DNA from: Nitratireductor luteus
GTDB taxonomy: Bacteria > Pseudomonadota > Alphaproteobacteria > Rhizobiales > Rhizobiaceae
Reading direction: 5' to 3'
Assembly: GCF_026162365.1 (NCBI RefSeq)
Contig: NZ_JAOANW010000012.1
Location: 1 to 64,000, forward strand
Length of the DNA: 64,000 nt
The translations under genes and the position numbers were made by a program. The notes below the pieces were generated by a model. That model ran no database searches and was not told the DNA's origin. It worked only from the letters and a program-made list of their open reading frames with translations. The stretch's first letter is position 1. The number at the start of each line of letters is the position of its first letter. Of this stretch, positions 24,835-33,485 are shown in pieces.

Positions 24835-26214
24835 ATGACTGACACCGTGACAACAGGTCCTTCGGGGACCGGGATCGACCGCACGCGGCTGCGCGATCCC
24901 GATTACATGCCGCCGCTGGCGACCGCCGTGCCGCTCGGCATCCAGCACGTTCTGGCGATGTTCGTTTCCAACGTTACGCCTGCCATCATCGTGGCCGGCG
25001 CCGCCGGTTTCGGCTTTGGCTCCAACTCGCCGGACTTTCCGAGCCTTCTCTACATGATCCAGATGTCGATGCTCTTCGCGGGCATCGCCACCCTGTTCCA
25101 GACCGTTGGCATGGGGCCGGTGGGCGGCAGACTCCCGATCGTGCAGGGAACGAGTTTCGCCTTTCTGCCGGTGATGATCCCTATCGTCGCCGGCCAGGGC
25201 GTGGCGGCGATGGGCGCGCTGATGGGCGGTGTGGTCATCGGCGGCATCTTTCATTTCACGCTGGGCTCTGTGGTGGGAAGGCTGCGCTTCGCGCTGCCGC
25301 CTTTGGTCACGGGCCTGATCGTGCTGATGATCGGCCTGGCGCTCATTCGCGTCGGCATTCAATATTCTGCGGGCGGCGTGCCGCTGATCGGCACACCGGA
25401 ATATGGCACCCTGAGCCACTGGAGCGTCGCTATCGTCGTGATCGTGGTGACTTTGCTCCTGAAGTTCTTCACCAAGGGCATGTGGTCGATAGCGGCTGTG
25501 CTTCTAGGCCTGATCGCCGGCTATCTTGTGGCGTTTGCCATGGGCATGGTCAGCTTCGCCAATGTCGGCAACGCTGGCTGGGCCGCAATCCCGAGCCCGT
25601 TCAGGTGGGGGCTTGAGCTATCGGCTCCCGCCATCATCGGCATGTGTTTCATGGCCGTTATCTCCACCATAGAGACGGTGGGCGACGTCTCCGGAATCAC
25701 AAAGGGCGGTGCGGGGCGGGAAGCGACGGACCGGGAGATTTCCGGCGCTACCTATGCCGATGGTTTCGGCACTGCAATAGCCGGCATTTTCGGCGGCTTG
25801 CCCAACACCTCCTTCAGCCAGAATGTCGGTCTCGTTTCCATGACCGGCGTGATGAGCAGGCATGTAGTCACCTGCGGGGCGATCTTCCTCATCCTGTGTG
25901 GTTTGATACCCAAGGTGGGCGCCATCATTTCGACCGTGCCTATCGCCGTTCTGGGCGGCGGCGTGATTGTCATGTTCGGTATGGTGGCCGCTGCGGGCGT
26001 GAATATCCTGTCAGGCGTCGACTGGAACCGGCGCAACATGGTGATCTTCGCCGTCTCGCTTTCGGTGGGGCTGGGCCTTCAGCTTGAGCCGGGTGCCCTG
26101 CAGCACCTGCCGAGGACGGTGCAGATCCTGCTGACGTCCGGGCTGCTGCCTTCCGCCTTCCTGGCGATCGTTCTCAATCTGGTGCTGCCGCAGGAAGCGG
26201 GCGAGGAGGATTAG
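24835..26214 (+). CDS. NCS2 nucleobase:cation symporter (xanthine/uracil permease family)
   Basis: The protein has 459 residues with about 14 hydrophobic spans. The family signature is present: QHVLAMFVSNVTPAI in the first span and QNVGLVSMTG, the NAT motif (Q-N-x-G-x4-T), near residue 330. The region GDVSGITKG is also typical. These proteins import purines such as xanthine or uric acid with H+ or Na+. No purine catabolic genes are adjacent. ATG 24835 follows GAGGGGC with good spacing. Confidence 0.88.
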   Translation: MTDTVTTGPSGTGIDRTRLRDPDYMPPLATAVPLGIQHVLAMFVSNVTPAIIVAGAAGFGFGSNSPDFPSLLYMIQMSMLFAGIATLFQTVGMGPVGGRLPIVQGTSFAFLPVMIPIVAGQGVAAMGALMGGVVIGGIFHFTLGSVVGRLRFALPPLVTGLIVLMIGLALIRVGIQYSAGGVPLIGTPEYGTLSHWSVAIVVIVVTLLLKFFTKGMWSIAAVLLGLIAGYLVAFAMGMVSFANVGNAGWAAIPSPFRWGLELSAPAIIGMCFMAVISTIETVGDVSGITKGGAGREATDREISGATYADGFGTAIAGIFGGLPNTSFSQNVGLVSMTGVMSRHVVTCGAIFLILCGLIPKVGAIISTVPIAVLGGGVIVMFGMVAAAGVNILSGVDWNRRNMVIFAVSLSVGLGLQLEPGALQHLPRTVQILLTSGLLPSAFLAIVLNLVLPQEAGEED

Positions 26215-26217
26215 CGC

Positions 26218-26496
26218 TCACAATCCGATCATGGCCGCGAGGTCGAGGCGGAACGTGTATAACGCGCTCAAGACCAGGATAAGCAGCGCCCACAAGGCGA
26301 TGTCCCTCAGCATGGTGCCCCGCCGGTAGTAGTGGCCGGCGAGGCCCACGATCAGGACCGAGCCCCACAGGCTCAGATAGAGCAGGGAGGCGAAGACGTC
26401 GTTCTGCACGCCGAAGACGCGCCCGCCGTCGTGATTGGCGATCAGGAGAGCAAGGCCAATGCCGAGGGCGGCCAGGGCGATCCACAATATCTGCAT
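26218..26496 (-). CDS. Small three-helix membrane protein (possible aspartic-protease N-terminus)
   Basis: From ATG 26496, after a GGAGG site that overlaps the stop of the upstream gene, the protein has 92 residues and three hydrophobic spans, including MQILWIALAALGIGLALLIA and IALWALLILVLSALYTFRLD. It lies directly downstream of a DUF1289 gene. In many alphaproteobacteria that place is held by a membrane-anchored retropepsin-like aspartic protease (TIGR02281), whose N-terminal membrane part looks like this one. Here the chain stops after the third span, before any protease domain, so it may be a shortened form. Only three bases separate its stop from the stop of the convergent permease gene. 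Confidence 0.6.
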   Translation of the reverse strand: MQILWIALAALGIGLALLIANHDGGRVFGVQNDVFASLLYLSLWGSVLIVGLAGHYYRRGTMLRDIALWALLILVLSALYTFRLDLAAMIGL

Positions 26497-26497
26497 C

Positions 26498-26728
26498 CTA
26501 GCCTCCATTCTCCTCCCGCAGCCGCGCCAAGCGACTTCTGCGGGTTTCGCGACGCGGCTTGCGCTCCACGGTTTCCAGCCTTGCTGGTAAGTCCGCCATT
26601 ACGGCGCGCCTTCGAGCGGGTTCCATGGCCATCCACGAGCCAATCTCCTCGCGCGTGCGGCCACAGCCGAAACAATAGCCGGTTTTGCTGTCGATGGAGC
26701 AGACGAGGATGCAGGGCGATTCGATCAT
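26498..26728 (-). CDS. DUF1289 protein
   Basis: The protein has 76 residues. The defining motif is SPCILVCSIDSKTGYCFGCG with RTREEIGSW; the four cysteines could bind a metal or an iron-sulfur cluster. The tail is basic (RKPRRETRRSRLARLREE). Function unknown, small cytoplasmic protein. Its end overlaps the ribosome site of the next gene, so the two form an operon. Confidence 0.88.
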   Translation of the reverse strand: MIESPCILVCSIDSKTGYCFGCGRTREEIGSWMAMEPARRRAVMADLPARLETVERKPRRETRRSRLARLREENGG

Positions 26729-26867
26729 GACGGTAGATTAGCAGCTTCTCATGGGGGCATGTGGGGCATGTGGGCGGCATGGAGGATCAATGCAAGCCCG
26801 CGGGCAGGGAGCCATTGCTTTGGCGCGTGCCGGTCGTTATGCCCTGACGCATCCTGGAGAATGCCAT

Positions 26868-27836
26868 ATGACTGCCACCGGCCTGCCTTTCGACGACATC
26901 CGAAATCTCGTGCGTGATCTGCCGCCCGTTGACATGGGTGCGGGTGAGCGCGTCCGCGCATCGTTGCAGGGAGTAAACGGTGAGCGCCTGGGACGGCTTC
27001 CCGATCTGGCCGTCTGGTATTCGGCGGCGACGGGTCGGGCGCCGGGACTCGTGGCGCGCCCGTCCGTCGCACTATTTGCGGGCACTCACGGCATATCTGC
27101 CAAGCTCGGTGTGGATCACCCCATCGCATCCTTGCTGGAAAAGGTGGAAGAGATCGCCTCGGGCGCGGCGCCGGTGAGCCAGCTCTGCGGCGCTAACGAT
27201 CTCGGGCTGAACTTGTTTGATCTGGCGCTTGAGGTGCCGGTGGGCGACGTAACCGTCGAAGCCGCTCTTGAAGAGCGTGACTGCGCGGCGACCATCGCGT
27301 TTGGAATGGAAGCCGTGGCCAACGGAGCGGATCTGCTGTGCCTCGGCACGGTCGGCGGCCAGGCGGATGTTTCAGCGCTTGCGTTGCTGCAGGCCGTTGG
27401 TGAGGAACTGGACAGCGCCGCGGAAGTCTGGCGCAAAGAGGCGGCCTTGGCGGAGGAGGCTCTTGCTACCCATGCCGGGCATCTGGGCGAACCGCTCGAA
27501 GCCTTGCGGCGGCTTGGCGGTCGGGAGATTTCTGCCCTTGTAGGTGCGATGCTCGCCGCCCGGACGCAAAAGGTCGCCGTCGTGCTGGACGGGCTGCCGG
27601 CGCTTGCGGCGGCGGCTGTTCTTCATGCGCTCAATCCGGCAGCACTCGATCATTGCCTGCTAGCCGATACCGGTTTCACCAATCGCGATGCCGTGCGGGG
27701 TATCCTGCCGTCGCCGGTCTGCCAGTTGGGAATGCGAGACCCGACGGGCCTCGTGCTGGCGGCGGACGTCATCAGGGCGGCGTGCGAGATCGCAAGCGGG
27801 GCGGCCGACGTGGCGCAGAGGCGATCCGCCTCCTAA
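26868..27836 (+). CDS. cobT: Nicotinate-nucleotide-dimethylbenzimidazole phosphoribosyltransferase
   Basis: The protein has 322 residues from ATG 26868 with GGAG upstream. Recognised segments are VALFAGTHGISAKLGVDHP, the family's substrate-loop region, FGMEAVANGADLLCLGTVGG and ADTGFTNRDAVRGIL. It makes alpha-ribazole phosphate from dimethylbenzimidazole and nicotinate mononucleotide for the lower ligand of cobalamin. It is a little shorter than typical (about 335-350). No other cobalamin genes and no B12 riboswitch are seen nearby. Confidence 0.88.
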   Translation: MTATGLPFDDIRNLVRDLPPVDMGAGERVRASLQGVNGERLGRLPDLAVWYSAATGRAPGLVARPSVALFAGTHGISAKLGVDHPIASLLEKVEEIASGAAPVSQLCGANDLGLNLFDLALEVPVGDVTVEAALEERDCAATIAFGMEAVANGADLLCLGTVGGQADVSALALLQAVGEELDSAAEVWRKEAALAEEALATHAGHLGEPLEALRRLGGREISALVGAMLAARTQKVAVVLDGLPALAAAAVLHALNPAALDHCLLADTGFTNRDAVRGILPSPVCQLGMRDPTGLVLAADVIRAACEIASGAADVAQRRSAS

Positions 27837-27843
27837 GGCCGTT

Positions 27844-29367
27844 TCAGGCGCGGGCGCGTTCCGCCACCCGTTGGCGTGGCATGGCGGGAAGCTCCTCCAT
27901 GACACGTGAGGCGGGAAAGGCGACAATCGCTTCGGTTCCCTCGCGCAGCTTCGATTTCAGTTCGAGCTGGCCGCCGTGAAGGTTGGCCAGTCCTTGCACG
28001 ATGGGAAGCCCGAGACCTGTCCCTTGCTCGGCACTCTTGATCGCGATCGACCCCTGGCCGAAGGCGGCGAGCACCACCGGTATCTCGTCTTCCGGGATGC
28101 CCGGACCATTGTCGCGTATCGCCAGATATTGCCCGCCGCCTGCTGTCCATCCTACGCGCACGCGAATTTCGCCGCCGCTGGGTGTGAACTTGACCGCGTT
28201 GGAAAGCAGGTTGAGCATGATCTGTCTTATCGCGCGTTCGTCGGCCACCATCCGGGGCAGGGCGGGCTCGATCTGCTGGACGAGGCGGATGCCTTTGGAG
28301 CGCAATTTGAGTTCTACCATGCGGCAGCTTTCCTGCACGATGTCGGCGAGCAGGGTGGGTTCTTCGTTGAGTTGGTAACGTCCTGCCTCGATGCGGGACA
28401 GATCGAGGATCTCGTTGATCAGATCCAGAAGATGTTTGCCGGACTCGTGCACGTCACCCGCGTATTCGCGGTAGGTATCGTTCTGGATCGGCCCCAGCAC
28501 TTCCTTGGCCATGACCTCGGAGAAGCCCAGAATGGCGTTGAGCGGCGTGCGCAACTCGTGGCTCATTGAGGCCAGGAAACGGGATTTGGCGAGGTTGGCT
28601 TCCTCGGCGCGCCTCCGCGCCTCGTCAGACATCGCCTTGGCGGTTTCCAACTCCGCTATGAGCCCGTCCTTTTCGCTGCGAAACGACAAAAGCGTGACGG
28701 CGGCCTGGTTCCTATGATGAGAGACATAGGCGAAAAAGGGCAGCGAAATCGTCAGAAGCCCTGCCATGATGGTCTGTATGGACAGCGCCGGGCCGGCGAA
28801 AAACCAGACGAACACACCCACCGGCAGTGCGAAAGCAACGATGACCGCGCCACGAAGCGAGGCAGCGATGAGGGCTGTCGCGGCGATCGCCATGAGGAGG
28901 ATGATCGCCAGGATCAACGGCATCTGATCGACGCTCCAGGAGAAGCGACCGAGCGAAACAAGCCAGGCCCAGCCGATACCGCTCACAAAATAGAGGATGA
29001 GCAGATGGCGCTGCGTGGCCACTGCGTCGATGTCGGATATCTGCGCCCGGTCGATGCGGCGGGCCAGGAGAAAGAGGCTGGCATAGCTGCAGGCGGTCGG
29101 CAGCGCCCAGCCCACAAGGGCAAGATTCATATTGACCGAAAAGCCGAAAGCAGCAACCAGCAGCGCCATGGCCAGCACCGCCGGCCCGCTGTTGATGATG
29201 GCGCGGGCGTGGATCTTGAGCATCTCGCGCTCGAAATCGGGGCTGCCTATGCGCTGGGAAAGGCGGTCGCGCGTTTTGCGCACCGTGCGCGCCACCTCGC
29301 TGTTGCGGTGCGGCTTGGTACGGTCCACAATGAATTTATCTGGTGTATGGTTGCTGCCAGGCACCAT
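27844..29367 (-). CDS. Membrane sensor histidine kinase (DivJ/PleC-like)
   Basis: The protein has 507 residues. Residues about 57-220 form six hydrophobic spans, 225-262 a coiled coil, and then the dimerisation/phosphoacceptor domain follows with His270 in MSHELRTPLNAILGFSE. The ATP-binding domain has NLLSNAVKFTPSGGEI (N box), DNGPGIPE (G1) and GTGLGLPIVQGL (G2). The H-box sequence is that of the DivJ/PleC/PdhS group, which in alphaproteobacteria act on DivK/PleD-type single receivers. No partner regulator is adjacent, so it is an orphan kinase here. It is convergent with cobT, with stops 7 bases apart. Confidence 0.87.
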   Translation of the reverse strand: MVPGSNHTPDKFIVDRTKPHRNSEVARTVRKTRDRLSQRIGSPDFEREMLKIHARAIINSGPAVLAMALLVAAFGFSVNMNLALVGWALPTACSYASLFLLARRIDRAQISDIDAVATQRHLLILYFVSGIGWAWLVSLGRFSWSVDQMPLILAIILLMAIAATALIAASLRGAVIVAFALPVGVFVWFFAGPALSIQTIMAGLLTISLPFFAYVSHHRNQAAVTLLSFRSEKDGLIAELETAKAMSDEARRRAEEANLAKSRFLASMSHELRTPLNAILGFSEVMAKEVLGPIQNDTYREYAGDVHESGKHLLDLINEILDLSRIEAGRYQLNEEPTLLADIVQESCRMVELKLRSKGIRLVQQIEPALPRMVADERAIRQIMLNLLSNAVKFTPSGGEIRVRVGWTAGGGQYLAIRDNGPGIPEDEIPVVLAAFGQGSIAIKSAEQGTGLGLPIVQGLANLHGGQLELKSKLREGTEAIVAFPASRVMEELPAMPRQRVAERARA

Positions 29368-29436
29368 AGGCTGCTTCGATTTCCCCGCCTTGTTGCCGGC
29401 AGGCTAGCCTTTAATGATTAAAAGACCCTTCACCAT

Positions 29437-30084
29437 ATGAGTGTGCGCTGGCGGGCAAGGCGTAGCAGAAGGCGAAACGGCAGCAGATGGCGGCGCTATG
29501 GCGACTGGCTTCTCGCCCTTGCCCTTCTGGCTGGCGTCGCGTTCGTATCGGCGCGGTTGGAGCGCATCGCCACCCGCGAATATGCGGGCGCGGTACAGAT
29601 CGTTGATGGCGACAGCCTGAGGTTATTGTCGGAGGATATCAGATTGCGCGGCATCGATGCGCCGGAGCTGGATCAGCAGTGCGTTCTGGACGACGGGCCC
29701 TATGCCTGCGGGCGTAGGGCGCGTGCGGCGCTGAACGAACTCGTGCAGGGTCGCCGCGTCATCTGCGAAGGTTGGGAGTTCGATAAATATGGCCGGCTTC
29801 TGGCGCGATGCACGACGGAAGCGGGAGATCTGGCGCAAAGGATGGTGGAATCGGGGTGGGCAATCTCCTACGGTGACTTCCGTGCCGAGGAAGCGCGGGC
29901 ACGGGCCAACCGCCGGGGCCTGTGGGCTGGTTCCTTCGATCAGCCGCAGGACTGGCGGTCGCGCGACCGTAGTCTGTCGGCTGAACCGCCCCATGACTGG
30001 TTCAGCCAGGTTGCGGGTTTCCTGCGGCAGTTGTTGGGGTACGGCCCGGCAATGGACACGCAGCGAGCGAAGGAGGACCGATGA
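29437..30084 (+). CDS. Thermonuclease (SNase-like) family protein
   Basis: The protein has 215 residues. A basic N-terminus (WRARRSRRRNGSRWRRYGDW) is followed by one hydrophobic span (LLALALLAGVAFVSARL), a signal anchor. The nuclease fold follows: IVDGDSLRLL, IRLRGIDAPELDQQC with the catalytic Asp/Arg region, and FDKYGRLLARC. It should be an exported or membrane-bound nuclease. Its stop overlaps the GST start (ATGA), so the two are cotranscribed. Confidence 0.85.
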   Translation: MSVRWRARRSRRRNGSRWRRYGDWLLALALLAGVAFVSARLERIATREYAGAVQIVDGDSLRLLSEDIRLRGIDAPELDQQCVLDDGPYACGRRARAALNELVQGRRVICEGWEFDKYGRLLARCTTEAGDLAQRMVESGWAISYGDFRAEEARARANRRGLWAGSFDQPQDWRSRDRSLSAEPPHDWFSQVAGFLRQLLGYGPAMDTQRAKEDR

Positions 30085-30692
30085 AGCTATACGATGGAGG
30101 CAGGGCGCCCAATCCGCGCAGAGTGCGCATCTTTCTGCACGAGAAAGGGATCTCTGTGCCTATGGTGCCCGTCGACATGGGCGTTATGGAGCACAAGGGG
30201 CCGCAGATGAGTGCGCTCAATCCGATGCAACGGCTGCCGGTGCTGGAACTTGACGACGGCACCTGCCTTACGGAATCCGTTGCCATCTGCCGCTATTTCG
30301 AAGAGCTCAATCCAGAACCTCCGCTGTTCGGCGAAGGGGCGCTTGGGCGGGCGAGGGTGGAAATGTGGCAACGACGCATCGAGTTTCATCTCTTCATGGC
30401 TGTCGCCGCTGCGTTCCGTCATCTGCATCCCGCGATGAAGGAATGGGAGGTGCCGCAGGTGCCGGACTGGGGCGAGGCGAACAAGCCCAAGGTGAAGGAG
30501 TTCCTGGAGTTTCTCGACAAGGAGCTTGCAGACAGGAGATTTATTGCCGGGGACGATTACACGATTGCCGACATCACAGCGCTGGTGAGCGTCGATTTCA
30601 TGAAGCCGGCCCGTATTGATATTCCGGACGGGCTCGACCATCTGATGCGCTGGTATCACACGGTGGCGGGCCGACCGAGCGCGAAGGCGTAA
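30081..30692 (+). CDS. Glutathione S-transferase
   Basis: The protein has 203 residues. The N-terminal thioredoxin-like domain (1-80) contains APNPRRVRIFLHEKG, MQRLPVLELDDG and the glutathione-binding LTESVAICRYFEE. The helical C-terminal domain contains the capping motif region FIAGDDYTIADIT. It starts in an ATGA overlap with the SNase gene. Substrate unknown; cytoplasmic. Confidence 0.9.
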   Translation: MKLYDGGRAPNPRRVRIFLHEKGISVPMVPVDMGVMEHKGPQMSALNPMQRLPVLELDDGTCLTESVAICRYFEELNPEPPLFGEGALGRARVEMWQRRIEFHLFMAVAAAFRHLHPAMKEWEVPQVPDWGEANKPKVKEFLEFLDKELADRRFIAGDDYTIADITALVSVDFMKPARIDIPDGLDHLMRWYHTVAGRPSAKA

Positions 30693-30709
30693 ACGGCCGC
30701 TTGACGCGA

Positions 30710-31324
30710 ATGAACGGTACGCTGGACAATCTGCTGGAGGAAATACGCGCCTGCAGGCACTGCAGGGATAGCGTACAAGGCAAAAGCCTGCCGCATGAGC
30801 CCAGGCCAGTGGTCGTGGGGTCGCGGACGGCGCGCATCTTGATTGCCGGGCAGGCTCCCGGCACACGCGTTCACGCATCAGGCATCCCTTTCGACGACCG
30901 CTCGGGCGACCGGCTTCGCGACTGGCTGGGGGTATCGCGCGAGACATTTTACGATCACGACCACTTTGCGATTGCCCCGATGGGCTTCTGCTTTCCCGGG
31001 CTCGATGCCAAAGGCGGAGATTTGCCGCCGAGACGGGAATGTGCACCGCTGTGGCGCGAGCGGCTGATGGCCGCCATGCCGCAAATCGAACTGGTTCTGA
31101 CAATCGGCCAATACGCCCAAGCCTGGCACCTCGGCGATCTCAGGCATACGACGCTGACCGAGACGGTGCGGGACTGGCGCGGGATCTTTGAGCGTTCGGC
31201 CAGACCGAAGGTCCTGCCCCTGCCGCATCCTTCATGGCGAAACACGGGGTGGCTGAAAAAGAACCCCTGGTTCGAGACGGAACTGCTGCCAGTCCTGCGG
31301 GCGGAAATTGCCCGGCGTATTTGA
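30710..31324 (+). CDS. Uracil-DNA glycosylase family protein
   Basis: The protein has 204 residues from ATG 30710 (a TTG at 30701 is possible). An N-terminal CRHCRDSV pair is followed by RILIAGQAPGTRVHASGIPF, the start of the UDG fold (GQAPG corresponds to motif 1 of families 4-6). LTIGQYAQAWHLG and LPHPSWRN (motif 2, with the conserved H-P-S) follow. Only two cysteines stand near the N-terminus, so a complete 4Fe-4S cluster as in family 4 is unlikely. Probably acts in base-excision repair, but exact activity is uncertain. Confidence 0.82.
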   Translation: MNGTLDNLLEEIRACRHCRDSVQGKSLPHEPRPVVVGSRTARILIAGQAPGTRVHASGIPFDDRSGDRLRDWLGVSRETFYDHDHFAIAPMGFCFPGLDAKGGDLPPRRECAPLWRERLMAAMPQIELVLTIGQYAQAWHLGDLRHTTLTETVRDWRGIFERSARPKVLPLPHPSWRNTGWLKKNPWFETELLPVLRAEIARRI

Positions 31325-31353
31325 CGGGCAGTTCAGCGCTCTTCAACTATCAT

Positions 31354-31410
31354 CAAGAATATTTTTCTTGCAAATACCTTATGACAGCATCATTTTAGAA
31401 TTTCATTCTA
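31354..31410 (+). promoter_or_regulatory. Two palindromic operators upstream of Lrp-type gene
   Basis: CAAGAATATTTTTCTTG (31354-31370) is a perfect 6-5-6 palindrome, and TAGAATTTCATTCTA (31396-31410) is a perfect 6-3-6 palindrome. Both are AT-rich and resemble the Lrp-type consensus (YAG...CTR with an AT-rich centre). The second lies just before the ribosome site of the 31424 gene, which fits autoregulation. Confidence 0.65.
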
Positions 31411-31423
31411 AGGAGTCTGATGT

Positions 31424-31915
31424 ATGGATCGCCTCGACCGAAAAATTTTGCGCCTGCTCCAGGAAAACGCAACGCTGGCGGTGGCCGACATTGCCAAAAA
31501 GGTCGGTCTGTCGACGACGCCGTGCTGGCGACGCATCCAGAAGCTGGAGGAGGAGGGTGTCATCCGCCGCCGCGTCGCCGTGCTGGACCCGGTCAAGGTC
31601 AATGCGCGGGTGACTGTTTTCGTCTCGATCCGAACCAATGCGCACAGCCATGAATGGCTCAAGCGCTTTGCTGAGGTAATCAAGGAATTTCCCGAAGTAG
31701 TGGAATTCTACCGCATGAGCGGCGATGTCGATTATCTGCTGCGCGTTGTGGTGCCGGACATTGCCGCCTATGACGCCTTTTACAAGCGGCTGATCTCCAA
31801 GATCGAGATAAGGGACGTGTCCTCGACATTTGCGATGGAGCAGATCAAGTACACGACCGAACTGCCGCTCGACTATCTGGTGCTGGACAAGGAGCCGGCG
31901 GGGTCCGCCGCTTGA
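31424..31915 (+). CDS. Lrp/AsnC-family transcriptional regulator
   Basis: The protein has 163 residues. The N-terminal helix-turn-helix reads LDRKILRLLQENATLAVADI, then KKVGLSTTPCWRRIQKLEEE. The C-terminal RAM (ligand-binding) domain contains EVVEFYRMSGDVDYLLRVVV. ATG 31424 follows AAGGAG. It probably senses an amino acid and binds the two palindromes upstream. Its last 43 bases overlap the 3' end of the convergent gene. The amino-acid transporter 2-4 kb away is a possible target, not shown by sequence. Confidence 0.9.
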   Translation: MDRLDRKILRLLQENATLAVADIAKKVGLSTTPCWRRIQKLEEEGVIRRRVAVLDPVKVNARVTVFVSIRTNAHSHEWLKRFAEVIKEFPEVVEFYRMSGDVDYLLRVVVPDIAAYDAFYKRLISKIEIRDVSSTFAMEQIKYTTELPLDYLVLDKEPAGSAA

Positions 31916-32481
31916 GTGCCCGCCGCATGCGGATTGTCGATGAAAGACCAGGGAGAGCGGCCTTCTGCCGGCGATGCCGTGCGGTCTGAAACCGTGTCCG
32001 GCGCGACCTGCGCCATGCGGATCGTATAGCCCGATTCCACTACGGCAGGACCGTCGAGAATGAATATTTGGGTTTTCTCGAGCCCAAGTGTCAGTTTGCC
32101 CGTCACCGAGACCGCTTCGTAATTCATGCTGAGCCTATAGGGTTCCTTCGGCACCACGCGCACCATCTGAGCTGGCGGTGGCTGTACCATGTGGCTGCAC
32201 GCACCGCTGCGTGGCACCAGCATGAATGAATAAACCAGTTCGCCCTCGCGGTCGGCCGGGAGCAGATAGCCTGAAAGCTCGACGGTCTTTCCGCCGAGTT
32301 CCGTGGCGAGAATAGGGGGATGGGTTGCGGCGGAGGGCGCTGGACCGATCTTCTGCCAGGTGGGGGATACGCCGGAAGGCAACAGATCGCTCCAGCCGAC
32401 CCGCATGCTTTCGGCAGCTGTTCCGAAAGTCGGAAGGCAGATGGCCAGTACGACGGCTGATAGTCCGATCCGCATGTTCAT
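31873..32481 (-). CDS. DUF3299 family exported protein
   Basis: The protein has 202 residues with a signal peptide in the first 23 (LSAVVLAICLPTFGTAAES). The core VELSGYLLPADREGELVYSF, then LVPRSGACSHMVQPPPAQMV is the pattern of DUF3299 proteins, with a Cys and His that could bind a metal. It should be periplasmic. Function unknown; some relatives lie near metal transport genes. Its end overlaps the end of the Lrp gene by 43 bp. Confidence 0.75.
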   Translation of the reverse strand: MNMRIGLSAVVLAICLPTFGTAAESMRVGWSDLLPSGVSPTWQKIGPAPSAATHPPILATELGGKTVELSGYLLPADREGELVYSFMLVPRSGACSHMVQPPPAQMVRVVPKEPYRLSMNYEAVSVTGKLTLGLEKTQIFILDGPAVVESGYTIRMAQVAPDTVSDRTASPAEGRSPWSFIDNPHAAGTQAADPAGSLSSTR

Positions 32482-32502
32482 CTGCCGCTCTTCCGGTTCT
32501 CG

Positions 32503-33372
32503 CTATTTCTCCAGCCTTGCTAGCAGCGACGACGTATCCCAGCGTTTGCCACCCATTTCCTGCACTTCCTTGTAGAACTGGTCCACAAGCGCGGTGACGG
32601 GCAGCTTTGCGCCGTTGTTGTTGGCTTCGGTCAGGCAGATTCCGAGATCCTTACGCATCCAGTCGACGGCGAAGCCGAACCCGTATTCGCCCTTGTTCAT
32701 GGTCTTGTAGCGGTTTTCCATCTGCCAGGAGCCGGCCGCGCCCTTCGAGATCACCTCTATTACCTTCTCTATATCGAGGCCCGCCTTCTTGCCGAAGTGT
32801 ATTCCTTCGGCAAGACCCTGCACCAGCCCGGCAATGCATATCTGGTTGATCATCTTGGTCAACTGACCGGCACCGGCCGCTCCCATCAGGCCGACCATGC
32901 GGGCGTATGCCTCGATCACCGGCTTGGCTCTGTCGAAAACGGCCTGTTCGCCGCCGCACATGACCGTCAGAGCGCCGTTTTCGGCTCCGGCCTGGCCGCC
33001 CGAGACCGGGGCGTCGATAAAGCCGAAATTCTTTCGCGCGGCGGCGTCGGCCAGTTCGCGCGCGATGTCGGCCGAGGCGGTCGTGTTGTCGATGAACACC
33101 GAACCGGATTTCATAGCGCCGAAGGCGCCGTCATCGCCAAGCGTCACGGAGCGCAAATCGTCGTCGTTGCCGACGCAAGAAAATACGAAATCCTTGCCGC
33201 TGGCAGCTTCGGCCGGCGTGGGAGCGGAGGAGCCACGGTGTTCGGCTACCCATTTTTTGGCCTTGGCTTTCGTGCGATTGTACACCGTTACCTCGTGGCC
33301 GCCGCGGTTTTTCAAATGCGCGGCCATGGGATAACCCATCACCCCAAGCCCGATGAATGCTATCTTTGCCAT
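32503..33372 (-). CDS. 3-hydroxyisobutyrate dehydrogenase-type oxidoreductase
   Basis: The protein has 289 residues from ATG 33372 (TACCATGG context with GAGG upstream). IAFIGLGVMGYPMAAHLKN is the N-terminal NAD(P)-binding motif. FIDAPVSGGQAGAENGALTV is the substrate-binding signature, and the catalytic Lys lies in GAGQLTKMINQICIAG. The family reduces or oxidises 3-hydroxy acids (3-hydroxyisobutyrate, tartronate semialdehyde); the substrate is not clear. It lies downstream of an amino-acid transporter on the same strand. Confidence 0.87.
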   Translation of the reverse strand: MAKIAFIGLGVMGYPMAAHLKNRGGHEVTVYNRTKAKAKKWVAEHRGSSAPTPAEAASGKDFVFSCVGNDDDLRSVTLGDDGAFGAMKSGSVFIDNTTASADIARELADAAARKNFGFIDAPVSGGQAGAENGALTVMCGGEQAVFDRAKPVIEAYARMVGLMGAAGAGQLTKMINQICIAGLVQGLAEGIHFGKKAGLDIEKVIEVISKGAAGSWQMENRYKTMNKGEYGFGFAVDWMRKDLGICLTEANNNGAKLPVTALVDQFYKEVQEMGGKRWDTSSLLARLEK

Positions 33373-33485
33373 GGTGCTACCTCCTCGTTCGATATGCACG
33401 GACGTATCATGATGCTCAACATCGTGATCCGGACCCATCCTTTTGCTTTTGTGTCATCTTTCGATTTCCCATCACGCAATGAAGA

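Noticed and set aside
26750-26867. Possible cobalamin riboswitch before cobT
   Set aside because: No B12-box-like sequence or the usual conserved leader segments can be seen, and the gap is too short for a full riboswitch.
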